Source of the DNA: Nostoc cf. edaphicum LEGE 07299
GTDB taxonomy: Bacteria; Cyanobacteriota; Cyanobacteriia; Cyanobacteriales; Nostocaceae
Assembly: GCF_015207245.1 (NCBI RefSeq)
Contig: NZ_JADEXF010000127.1
Coordinates: 1-7,640, forward strand
Direction of reading: 5' to 3'
Length of the DNA: 7,640 nt
In this document: piece by piece, positions 1-6,252 of the stretch
How positions within the stretch are numbered: the stretch's first letter is position 1
Layout: each line of letters starts with the position of its first letter
Notes under the pieces: model-generated
Seen by the model: the letters and a program-made list of their open reading frames with translations, nothing else
Told to the model about the DNA's origin: nothing
The model's database searches: none
Translations under genes and position numbers: made by a program

Positions 1-72
1 ACTTAATCTAGTTTGATTTATTCTCACCGACTTACTTAGCTTCAGAGACTTATAAGTAATTCTTTTTACTTT

Positions 73-372
73 TTACCTTTTCTGTGGTATCGTCTGTAGC
101 CATTCAATTAGGGGTCTTAAACTTCCTGGCAATGCTGACTCACTGACAGTCACTGTATGCTGCTTGCCGTTATCTTCTACTGTTAACTTATACTGAAAGC
201 GATCGCTCTGGGGATTTGGCGAAGTAATCTGTTCCGGTAGCCTAAATAAATCAGCAACTTCCACTAGTTGGGGAAGTGTGGCAGCTTCATGTGGTGGGAG
301 AGTATCTGTATCAACGGTTGTCTTCTTGGTAATTCCAGCAAAGCCGCCCGTGCGTTCAAATGATACCCGCAT
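73..372 (-). CDS. Emfourin-like protealysin inhibitor
   Basis: This 99-residue protein has no signal peptide, membrane segment or cysteine. It begins with a strand-like segment ending in FERTGGFAG (residues 5-13), followed by an acidic stretch with paired leucines and a C-terminal TVSESALP...LIEWL region. This layout matches what I know of emfourin (M4in), the small protein inhibitor of protealysin-like M4 proteases, which is typically encoded next to its protease. Here it lies 176 bp downstream of such a protease on the same strand, in the same order as the Serratia pair. The likely role is a cytoplasmic, tight-binding inhibitor that protects the cell from the mature protease. The start is ATG at 372, with CGGAGAG 8 nt upstream; the stop is TAA at 73-75. 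The family call rests on remembered family features plus context; inhibition itself is inferred. Confidence 0.8.
   Translation of the reverse strand: MRVSFERTGGFAGITKKTTVDTDTLPPHEAATLPQLVEVADLFRLPEQITSPNPQSDRFQYKLTVEDNGKQHTVTVSESALPGSLRPLIEWLQTIPQKR
199..206. repeat. HIP1 octamer GCGATCGC (first of seven)
   Basis: The highly iterated palindrome HIP1 is found at 199-206, 2760-2767, 3772-3779, 4452-4459, 6536-6543, 6740-6747 and 7355-7362, about one per 1.1 kb. This density is far above chance and is typical of many cyanobacteria, including Nostocales. An eighth, disrupted copy flanks the insertion at 3201-3224. Confidence 0.9.
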
Positions 373-380
373 TTTTTTGC

Positions 381-385
381 TCTCC
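381..385 (-). promoter_or_regulatory. Ribosome binding site of the emfourin-like gene
   Basis: On the minus strand GGAGA lies 8 nt before the ATG at 372. The inhibitor therefore has its own good translation signal and does not depend on coupling to the protease 176 bp upstream. Confidence 0.65.
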
Positions 386-416
386 GTTGTGTTATTTAGT
401 TGAAATACATACTAAG

Positions 417-447
417 ACTGGGAGATGATAAGTTCTCAACTCCCAGT
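417..447. other. Hairpin between protease and inhibitor genes
   Basis: The arms ACTGGGAG (417-424) and CTCCCAGT (440-447) are perfect reverse complements. Inside them, after one A-A mismatch, TGA (426-428) pairs with TCA (436-438), leaving a 7-nt loop. This gives an 11-bp stem in the mRNA of either strand. There is no T-run after it on the minus strand, so it is not a normal intrinsic terminator. It may be a partial terminator, an mRNA-stabilising or processing element setting the protease-to-inhibitor ratio, or a dispersed repeat. Confidence 0.5.
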
Positions 448-523
448 TTAACAACAACAAACAACAGATTAATCAGTCCTGAGTACTGAGTGAAGAAGTG
501 GAAGATATTGACTATTTATTCCC

Positions 524-561
524 AACTCCTCACTATTAACTCCTAACTCTAAATAACTCCT
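524..561. repeat. Short tandem-like AACTCCT repeat at protease 3' end
   Basis: AACTCCT occurs at 524-530, 538-544 and 555-561, with a degenerate copy (AACTCTA) at 545-551. The last copy lies inside the final codons of the protease gene and encodes part of its VGVI tail. It resembles the short tandemly repeated heptamers common in heterocystous cyanobacteria. The copies are irregularly spaced, so this is a degenerate array. Confidence 0.45.
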
Positions 562-1628
562 ACCTTTTGCCAGGCATTTCGCACAGCCTTTTGCTCATTA
601 CTGTCATTGCCGTAGAGTTCGCCAGCAACTTGAATGGTAACGTTGGCAGCTTTTTTAAAATCTGCTTTGGCACGCAAGCGATCACGTAAGGCTATATACC
701 ATATTTTGCCAGCTTTTTCCCAGGCATAGCCACCAATCTCAACAGCCGCTAGATAAAAGGCATGGTTAGGGATTCCTGAGTTGATATGTACCCCAGCATT
801 ATCTTCAACACCTGTATATTTATCTTTTACATGACCTGGTTGGGGATCTTTACCCAGTACTGGGTCATTATAAGCTGTTCCTGGTGCTTTCATTGAGCGG
901 AGGGCAACACCTTTGACAGTCGGGACTAAAAGACCTTCACCAATCAGCCAGTCTGCCTCTTGTGCAGTCTGATTTTTGGTCTTTTGTTTCACCAAGGAAC
1001 CAAAGACATCAGAAAACGATTCATTTAGTGCCCCTGGTTCGCCATAATACTGCAAACCCGCTTCATACTGAGTTATCCCGTGAACTAACTCATGCCCAAT
1101 CACATCGATTGATTTCGTAAAGCGTTGAAACATTTCTCCGTCGCCATCACCATAAACCATTTGGTCGCCGTTCCAAAAGGCGTTGTCATATTTAACGCCA
1201 TAATGCACGGTGGAGTCTAAACGTAGTCCTTTGTCGTCAATGGAATTGCGATCAAATATTTCATGAAATAAGTCATAAGTAGCACCAGCAGCATCGTAGG
1301 CTTCATTTACTGCTGCATCACTGCTTGGTGGGTCTCCTTCACCACGTACCAATGTGCCAGGTAGTTGCTGGTCATTTTTGGCATCGTAGATGGTGCGGCG
1401 CTTTTCACCCGGAGAAGGTGCAAAGGAGATAGTACCTATAACATCTCTGCGTCCGCGAAGCTGTGCTGAAACATTTAATGTATGAAAAGCCCAACTCCGC
1501 TGCTGAGGATTGCCATTCACCACGACATTTTCCAACATGTGAGGCGGGATAATACAACAAATAGGGCATCTAGAGACAAGGGGATGCTCATACTTAAACC
1601 CGGCTGATTTCTTTTTATTTCGCGCCAT
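549..1628 (-). CDS. Protealysin-like M4 (thermolysin-family) zinc metalloprotease
   Basis: A zinc endopeptidase of 359 residues when started at ATG 1628. The catalytic motif HELVH is at residues 179-183, the downstream zinc-ligand motif NESFSD supplies Glu203, and VHINSG supplies the transition-state histidine, His281 (thermolysin His231). The first 60 or so residues are a short protealysin-type propeptide with IIPPHML (residues 26-32), the region known in protealysin to block the active site. The mature enzyme should begin around residues 62-80, before TIYDAKN. There is no signal peptide, as in protealysin, so the precursor is made in the cytoplasm. A TTG 12 codons upstream is in frame, but AAGGAG lies 10 nt before ATG 1628, so I chose the ATG. 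The emfourin-like gene follows on the same strand. A CPICC cluster (residues 21-25) just before the PPH motif is notable. All catalytic residues are present. Confidence 0.93.
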   Translation of the reverse strand: MARNKKKSAGFKYEHPLVSRCPICCIIPPHMLENVVVNGNPQQRSWAFHTLNVSAQLRGRRDVIGTISFAPSPGEKRRTIYDAKNDQQLPGTLVRGEGDPPSSDAAVNEAYDAAGATYDLFHEIFDRNSIDDKGLRLDSTVHYGVKYDNAFWNGDQMVYGDGDGEMFQRFTKSIDVIGHELVHGITQYEAGLQYYGEPGALNESFSDVFGSLVKQKTKNQTAQEADWLIGEGLLVPTVKGVALRSMKAPGTAYNDPVLGKDPQPGHVKDKYTGVEDNAGVHINSGIPNHAFYLAAVEIGGYAWEKAGKIWYIALRDRLRAKADFKKAANVTIQVAGELYGNDSNEQKAVRNAWQKVGVI

Positions 1629-2040
1629 CCGAGATATTCTCCTTTTGAAACTAAGTGATGGCAAACAGTGGCTTTAACTCCACTGGAGAAAGGAGCAGAA
1701 AAACGAATCCAAATCGCGTGTCTCTGGTTTTTCTGAAGGAAATTTTCTACTCTGTATTTTTGGATAGGTCTGTAGAGGATTGATAGTATCCTCACAGGTA
1801 CTTATGATGTGGAAATATTGTATAAAAACACAAAGCGAGCTTAATTAACGCAAGTTTCAGTCAAAATCCTTGTGTGAGTTAGCAAGACCTCCTTTACAGA
1901 CCTAATGAGTTTATATGTTAGTTCTTATCAACAAAAATAATATTATTTATTGCTGTTTTGTTACTATCAAGCTGTTAATGCTATAAATGCCTATTGGAGA
2001 CAGGGGAATTTCAAATCTAGGCATCCAAAACCTAAAATTT
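1629..2040. other. 412-bp intergenic region upstream of the protease
   Basis: No convincing gene on either strand. The region should hold the protease promoter (minus strand). A TATACAAT-like -10 box can be read on the minus strand near 1816-1823, but I see no well-spaced -35 box. It also contains a 14-bp AT-only palindrome (1935-1948, core AATAATATTATT) and a 7-bp inverted repeat, ATGCCTA (1987-1993) with TAGGCAT (2018-2024), which lies just beyond the stop of the methyltransferase remnant and could be a weak terminator or a binding site. An 85-codon run open into the protease 5' end is a frame shadow. Confidence 0.4.
1639..1644 (-). promoter_or_regulatory. Ribosome binding site that fixes the protease start
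   Basis: On the minus strand AAGGAG lies 10 nt upstream of the ATG at 1628. It supports that ATG over the in-frame TTG at 1664, which would place the Shine-Dalgarno sequence inside the gene. Confidence 0.7.
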
Positions 2041-2301
2041 TCACAAACAGCCACCAAATACCGCTAAACCATAATATTTCCAAGGTACTGCAACTGTCTT
2101 AAATCCAGCTTTGCTCAACATTTCTAAATGAGTCTCTAAGCTAGCTAACTGGTCTTGACTAGAGTAACCTTGAGTAGTGCTGATAGCACGTTTAGCGCGG
2201 ATCTCTGTCAAATTAATTCCCTGTTCAATTGCCCATTCCTCTCGTGCCACCTTGTAAACTTCTGCTAACGGCTGGTGATTCTGGTAAAGTAGGGTCTGCA
2301 T
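2041..2301 (-). pseudogene. C-terminal remnant of a class I SAM-dependent methyltransferase
   Basis: The 86 residues end in LETHLEMLSKAGF followed by VPWKYYGLAVFGG, the typical last helix and antiparallel strands (sixth and seventh) of class I methyltransferases, where the enzyme tells the chain to look for a GF...V.W.Y....FGG pattern. The SAM-binding part (GxGxG strand-loop and the acidic strand 2) is missing; intact relatives are about 200-260 residues. Reading upstream in frame gives only about ten more codons before TAG. The ATG at 2301 has no Shine-Dalgarno sequence. It most likely cannot bind SAM and is a relic cut off at its 5' side near 2302-2335, where the histidine kinase begins on the other strand. 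The family call is from pattern recognition of a short segment; the substrate is unknown. Confidence 0.55.
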
Positions 2302-2302
2302 T

Positions 2303-2370
2303 CCAAAAACAGCCGTCTTGAGTGAGGCTAGCTAATCTACCTCTAGTGGAACAGGCTTCGCTGTTTTTGG
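2303..2370. repeat. 11-bp inverted repeat in the divergent region
   Basis: CCAAAAACAGC (2303-2313) and GCTGTTTTTGG (2360-2370) are exact reverse complements 46 nt apart. Inside the right half, AACAG (2350-2354) and CTGTT (2361-2365) can form a small competing hairpin with loop GCTTCG. The repeat lies between the truncated methyltransferase and the kinase start, exactly where the breakpoint must be. It could be the scar of an inserted element, an operator, or alternative RNA structure in the kinase leader. Confidence 0.45.
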
Positions 2371-2381
2371 TTAGGCAGAAG

Positions 2382-3608
2382 ATGGATTTTAGTCAGACTC
2401 TAATTGCAAAAAGTGATGCCATTCTTGATCAATGGGTAGAAGCAGTTTACCAAGATCAACAAATTGAAGCTACTAATGAACTTACTTTCAAAGCTGTACG
2501 GGATAGCTTACCCCGTGTTTTGAAAGCATTAGCAACAGTACTTTCTGAATCTGAAACGAGCGATTTGCAGACAGTAGTAGATGCAAGTTTAGAACACGGA
2601 ACACTTCGCGCCCAACAGGGATTTGAACCAGCGGAAATTGCGCGAGAATACCGTTTACTCCGGTTTGTGATTTTTTCCTTTTTAGAAGAAGATTTATTAC
2701 AAGGATCTGCACAAGATGTGCTAAGGGCGGTTCGCCTGATTGATACAGTAATTGATGAAGCGATCGCACGTTGCTTTAACAGTTATACTCAAGGACGATT
2801 ACAAGAGCTTAAACAACTTCAAAGTCAGTTGCGGTTGACTAATCAAGAACTAACTCGTTTGGTTCGCGCTAATAAAGATAGTCTCTCTCATTTGGCTCAT
2901 GAACTGAAAACGCCCCTGACTTCAATCATCGGTTACGCAGACTTATTTATGCGCCAGCAGCGTCAACAATCGGAACTCAAAGACAGCTATGCAAATCTTG
3001 AAAGTATCGAGCGAGTTCTCAAGAGTGGTAGACTTCTTGTCCGATTAATTAACGACACTTTGGAAATTTCGCGCTATGATGCCGGACAGATGAAATTGCA
3101 GCCTACTTTAACCGATGTGCGTAGTTTAATCAACTTTGTTTTAGAGATAATTGAGCCACTAGCGCGTACTAAAGAATTATCCTTGGTTGTCGAATGCGAT
3201 GGCTTCGCCAACGCCAAAGGCGAACGCGCTCCAAGTTAGGTTATCACAGATCCGCTTCGGCTTCAGCAAATTTTGATAAATCTGCTGAGTAACGCAATTC
3301 GCTATACAGAATCTGGTTCGATTCATTTGGAGTGCTGGACGGTATCTCAGCAGCAGTGGGCTATCTCTGTTACTGATAGTGGTATTGGTATTTCTTTAGA
3401 TGCTCAAGCACAAATCTTCAATCCTTATTTTCGGGAAGTAACTGCTCCCCAAGTGCAAAGTTCTGATGGTACAGGATTAGGTTTAGCAATAGTCTCTCGA
3501 TTGGTTCAGTTAATGGATGGTGAAATTAAAGTAGATTCACAGCTAGGAAAAGGGTCTACATTTACAGTAATTTTGCCATTAGAAGCGCTCACCTATAACT
3601 ACGGCTGA
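2382..3608 (+). pseudogene. Sensor histidine kinase split by an in-frame TAG
   Basis: Read through one stop this is a 408-codon kinase. Residues 1-140 resemble the RsbRD N-terminal domain (opening MDFSQTLIAKSDAILDQW), residues 138-165 are a likely coiled coil, and the HisKA dimerisation domain carries the phospho-acceptor in HELKTP (His173). The HATPase domain has the N box (NLLSNAIRY, Asn304), G1 box (DSGIGI, from 332), F box (FNPYFR, from 346) and G2 box (GTGLGL, from 363). TAG at 3237-3239 (codon 286) separates the phospho-acceptor half from the ATP-binding half; the frame continues unchanged after it as VITDPLRLQQILINLL. A 24-nt in-frame insertion lies just before the stop. There is no transmembrane segment, so it would be cytoplasmic, and no response regulator is adjacent. 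ATG 2382 was chosen because the family-like sequence begins there; a GTG at 2322 would add 20 unconserved residues. It may be a pseudogene or a sequence error. Confidence 0.85.
3201..3224. repeat. 24-nt palindromic insertion inside a former HIP1 site
   Basis: The insert begins GGCTTCGCC and ends AAAGGCGAA; its TTCGCC (3204-3209) and GGCGAA (3219-3224) can pair as a hairpin. It sits between GCGAT (3196-3200) and CGC (3225-3227). Removing exactly these 24 nt restores the HIP1 octamer GCGATCGC and changes the kinase from ECD-GFANAKGE-RAPS to ECD-RAPS. Size and palindromic character fit the very small dispersed repeats described in Nostoc genomes. Confidence 0.6.
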
Positions 3609-3648
3609 CTATTTCAGCGAAATTTGAAAGTGAAATCGCAACTTAAAC

Positions 3649-3676
3649 TGGTGCGTTACACTCCGTTAACGCACCA
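3649..3676. terminator. Hairpin between convergent kinase and rel genes
   Basis: TGGTGCGTTA (3649-3658) and TAACGCACCA (3667-3676) form a perfect 10-bp stem with an 8-nt loop, placed 41 nt after the kinase stop and 12 nt after the rel stop. No strong T-run follows on either strand. Its position fits a bidirectional terminator, but the sequence also resembles the GGTGCGTTA...TAACGCACC palindromic repeats scattered through cyanobacterial genomes. Confidence 0.55.
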
Positions 3677-3687
3677 AACTGGCGCAT

Positions 3688-5958
3688 CTACTCGTCAATT
3701 TGACCGACGCGGCGAATATTCAAAATGTCGCTCATTTTCTTAATTTGGATGAAGACTTGCTCTAGTTGAGAGCGATCGCGTATATCTATTCCTAAGTCGA
3801 TCAATGCCGGTTGACCAGTAGAGGTTTTTACCTGGGCATGACGGACATTGATCCCTTGATCGCTTAACCGTGACAAAATATCCTTTAACACTCCTACGCG
3901 ATCCAGAGCTTCAATTTGAACATCTACTGGGTACGTATGCGGACGACCACTATTTTCGGCGGCTGGGTTCCACCTAACTGGTACTAAGCGTTCATACTCC
4001 ACAGTCTCTAGATTATGGCAGCCTTGGCGATGAATTGAAATCCCCCTACCTCGCGTCACCACACCAATAATCGGTTCGCCAGGAATTGGGGTACAACACC
4101 CAGCTAGATAATATACCAAACCTTCCACTCCAAAAATTGGCGAATCAGTGGAGCGTGAGGTAGTTGGAGGTGCATCTCGCAAAGCTTTTGATGTCGCTGG
4201 TTCTTTAGGGATAAATGGTGACACAGTGGCAACTGGTTGTTGTCCCTTCGCTACTTCTCGCCAGCGATTTAGCACTAGGTTCAACGTAATTTCTCCGTAA
4301 CCCAAACCGGCAAGTAAATCTTCCACGCTGTGGTAGTTACACTTTTCGGCGACAATCTGCATCGCATCCGACTTCAGCAGACTATCAAAACCAGTTTTAC
4401 CCAGTTCCTTTTCTAACAATTCCCGTCCACGGGCGACATTTTCTTCCCGGCGCGATCGCTTGTACCATTGTTTTATCCGATATTTTGCCGCCGAAGTTCT
4501 GGCAAAGTTCAACCAATCTAGACTCGGATGGCAGTTCTTTTGGGTGAGAACTTCTACAATATCGCCATTGTGCAGCCGCGTTGACAGTGGCACCATTCGC
4601 CCATTCACCCGCGCCCCTGAACAGTGGTTTCCGACTTCTGTATGAATGCGATAAGCAAAATCTACAGTGGTAGCGCCAGGACTTAAAGGAACAACATCCC
4701 CCTTAGGGGTGAAGACATAGACATCATCTTCAAATAAATTATCTTTGACGCTATCAAGATATTCTTGGGCATCCTTAAGATCGGTTTGCCATTCCAGCAG
4801 TTGCCGCAGCCAAGTAAACTTGTCATCTGTGCCTGTCAAATGGCTAATGCTAGAACCACCTGTTTCTTTATACTTCCAATGGGCGGCAATCCCATACTCG
4901 GCAATATGATGCATTTCGATTGTCCGAATTTGCACCTCTAAAGGACGGCCAGTTAATCCAATCACCCCAGTATGCAACGACTGGTAACGGTTAGGCTTTG
5001 GCAATCCAATGTAGTCTTTAAATCTCCCAGGAATTGGGCGAAAAGCATCATGAACCACCGCCAATGCCCGATAGCATTCTTCATTGGTTTGAACAATTAT
5101 TCGCAGCGCTGCCAAATCGTAAATTTCGTGAAATTCCTTTTGCTGGCGGTGCATTTTTTGGTAAATGCTATAAAGGTGCTTGGGGCGACCACTGATTTCC
5201 TGAAAGTGGATTCCGGCTTGCTGCAAACGCTCTTGCAACATATTCGTGGCTCTAGCCAATTTCTCTTCTCGCGCCGTCCGTTTTTCAGAAACATGCTCTT
5301 GCATTTGGCGGTAAGCTTCCGGTTCCAAATACTTGAAAGCCAAATCTTCCAGTTCCCATTTAATTCGCCAAATCCCCAAGCGATTGGCTAAGGGTGCGAA
5401 TATATCTCGCGTTTCCTGGGCACTGCGGCGGCGGCTGGCCTCTGACATATATTGTAAAGTTCGCATATTATGCAAACGATCTGCCAATTTCACCACAATT
5501 ACCCGAATATCTTGCGCCATTGCCAAAAACATCCGCCGGAAGTTTTCGGCTTGGCTTTCGGTTTTGCTGGTGAAATTGATTTTAGAAAGCTTGGTGACAC
5601 CTTCGACCAATTGCCGTACTTCTGGGCCAAAGCGCTCTTCTATTTCTTGACTTGTAACTTCTGTATCTTCAACGACATCATGGAGAAATCCAGCTGCTAT
5701 CATAGCAGCACTGCCTCCCAAGTCACGCAGCAATTCAGCCACAGCAATGGGATGAGCAATGTATGGTTCTCCAGATTTGCGGTATTGACCTTGATGCAGT
5801 TGGTAAGCAAATTCAAATGCTCGACCAATTAAGACGGCATCATTATGCTTTCTGTCATCTTCCCCTGCGCCGCTAGTTGTCGATGACTCCTTCAAACATT
5901 TTTTTAACCATTCGGGAATGGCAAGGTCAACTGATGAATTTATCGCTATACTGCTCAT
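3688..5958 (-). CDS. spoT: Bifunctional (p)ppGpp synthetase/hydrolase (Rel/SpoT, long RSH)
   Basis: The cytoplasmic stringent-response enzyme: it makes (p)ppGpp from ATP and GTP/GDP and hydrolyses it. At 756 residues it is full length for a long RSH. The hydrolase HD domain has AHP (His69), HD at 93-94, ED at 97-98 and LADRLHN (Asp160), so hydrolysis should be active. The synthetase domain has the G-loop region around 260-290, RFKD (312-315), EVQIRT (341-346) and HWKYKE (360-365). RFKD is the RXKD version seen in bifunctional Rel/SpoT enzymes, not the EXDD of synthetase-only RelA. A TGS domain spans about 412-473 (VYVFTPKGDVVPLSPGAT). A cysteine-containing zinc-finger-like domain lies near 610-660 (AGCCTPIPGEPI, RQGCHNL) and a C-terminal ACT domain at 676-750. 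The start is ATG 5958 with no obvious Shine-Dalgarno sequence. It converges on the kinase and diverges from the PatD-like gene. No lesions are seen. Confidence 0.97.
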   Translation of the reverse strand: MSSIAINSSVDLAIPEWLKKCLKESSTTSGAGEDDRKHNDAVLIGRAFEFAYQLHQGQYRKSGEPYIAHPIAVAELLRDLGGSAAMIAAGFLHDVVEDTEVTSQEIEERFGPEVRQLVEGVTKLSKINFTSKTESQAENFRRMFLAMAQDIRVIVVKLADRLHNMRTLQYMSEASRRRSAQETRDIFAPLANRLGIWRIKWELEDLAFKYLEPEAYRQMQEHVSEKRTAREEKLARATNMLQERLQQAGIHFQEISGRPKHLYSIYQKMHRQQKEFHEIYDLAALRIIVQTNEECYRALAVVHDAFRPIPGRFKDYIGLPKPNRYQSLHTGVIGLTGRPLEVQIRTIEMHHIAEYGIAAHWKYKETGGSSISHLTGTDDKFTWLRQLLEWQTDLKDAQEYLDSVKDNLFEDDVYVFTPKGDVVPLSPGATTVDFAYRIHTEVGNHCSGARVNGRMVPLSTRLHNGDIVEVLTQKNCHPSLDWLNFARTSAAKYRIKQWYKRSRREENVARGRELLEKELGKTGFDSLLKSDAMQIVAEKCNYHSVEDLLAGLGYGEITLNLVLNRWREVAKGQQPVATVSPFIPKEPATSKALRDAPPTTSRSTDSPIFGVEGLVYYLAGCCTPIPGEPIIGVVTRGRGISIHRQGCHNLETVEYERLVPVRWNPAAENSGRPHTYPVDVQIEALDRVGVLKDILSRLSDQGINVRHAQVKTSTGQPALIDLGIDIRDRSQLEQVFIQIKKMSDILNIRRVGQIDE

Positions 5959-6007
5959 ACAATTTGGGTTTGAATGGATCGGTAGATAAGTGAATGATAA
6001 ATAAAAC

Positions 6008-6176
6008 TAGCAGCATCGCCCTGAAAAGATGCTGTTACCCAAAGACGGGTTGGAAAAAGCAGTGTAAGGACGATTCTCCAATTGCCAGTGGTAGTCATCC
6101 AGTTTGAATTTCAAGAATCGTTAAAGAAAATCCATTGATGGCAAACAAAGCCCCAAATTACGATTTGAGGCTTTTA
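6008..6176 (+). ncRNA. Candidate structured small RNA or leader in the rel/patD intergenic region
   Basis: No protein gene lies in 5959-6252. On the plus strand a series of possible helices runs from 6008 to 6174. TAGCAGCATC pairs with GATGCTGTTA (6008-6017 with 6028-6037, one G-U). ACCC pairs with GGGT (6037-6040 with 6047-6050). ACGATTCT pairs with AGAATCGT (6070-6077 with 6114-6121). The last is the terminator-like hairpin at 6147-6174. A plus-strand transcript ending there would be about 170 nt. A GATAAA -10-like box at 5996-6001 is suitably placed, but its -35 box is poor. The region could equally be a structured 5' leader of the rel mRNA on the minus strand. I recognise no known RNA family (no Yfr1 or 6S signature). 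Confidence 0.28.
6147..6176 (+). terminator. Terminator-like hairpin with UACG loop
   Basis: AAAGCCCCAAAT (6147-6158) pairs with ATTTGAGGCTTT (6163-6174) in 12 positions with one C-A mismatch, closed by the loop TACG, a UNCG-type stable tetraloop only in plus-strand RNA. CTTTTAG follows on the plus strand. It points to transcription ending here on the plus strand even though no gene lies just upstream in that direction. Confidence 0.5.
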
Positions 6177-6205
6177 GTGCTGATAAGTCTTTAAGAAAGT
6201 TTATT

Positions 6206-6221
6206 GTAGAAGAAAAATTAC
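6206..6221. promoter_or_regulatory. Weak NtcA-like motif upstream of the PatD-like gene
   Basis: GTA (6206-6208) and TAC (6219-6221) are separated by 10 nt, while the usual NtcA half-site spacing is 8 nt. A TAN3T box (TACTAT, 6232-6237) lies closer than in typical NtcA-activated promoters. patD is reported to be NtcA-regulated in Anabaena, so it is worth noting, but the spacing argues against it. Confidence 0.15.
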
Positions 6222-6252
6222 TTGACATTAATACTATCTTAACTAGCACTGG

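Noticed and set aside
1629..1664. TTG start giving the protease 12 extra residues
   Set aside because: AAGGAG lies 10 nt before ATG 1628, inside the would-be extension.
1517..1795. 92-codon minus-strand frame overlapping the protease 5' end
   Set aside because: It overlaps the well-supported protease gene in another frame and shows no recognisable motif.
2322..2381. GTG start for the histidine kinase
   Set aside because: The 20 added residues look unlike the domain, and the typical MDFSQ... opening starts at ATG 2382. The choice is not certain, since neither start has a strong Shine-Dalgarno sequence.
4460..5832. Several plus-strand frames of 61-139 codons
   Set aside because: All are antisense to the intact rel gene, whose domains explain the sequence.
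6222..6227. Perfect TTGACA as a -35 box for the PatD-like gene
   Set aside because: A -10 box at normal spacing would fall at about 6245-6250 (AGCACT), which is not TATAAT-like, and transcription would then start inside the gene.
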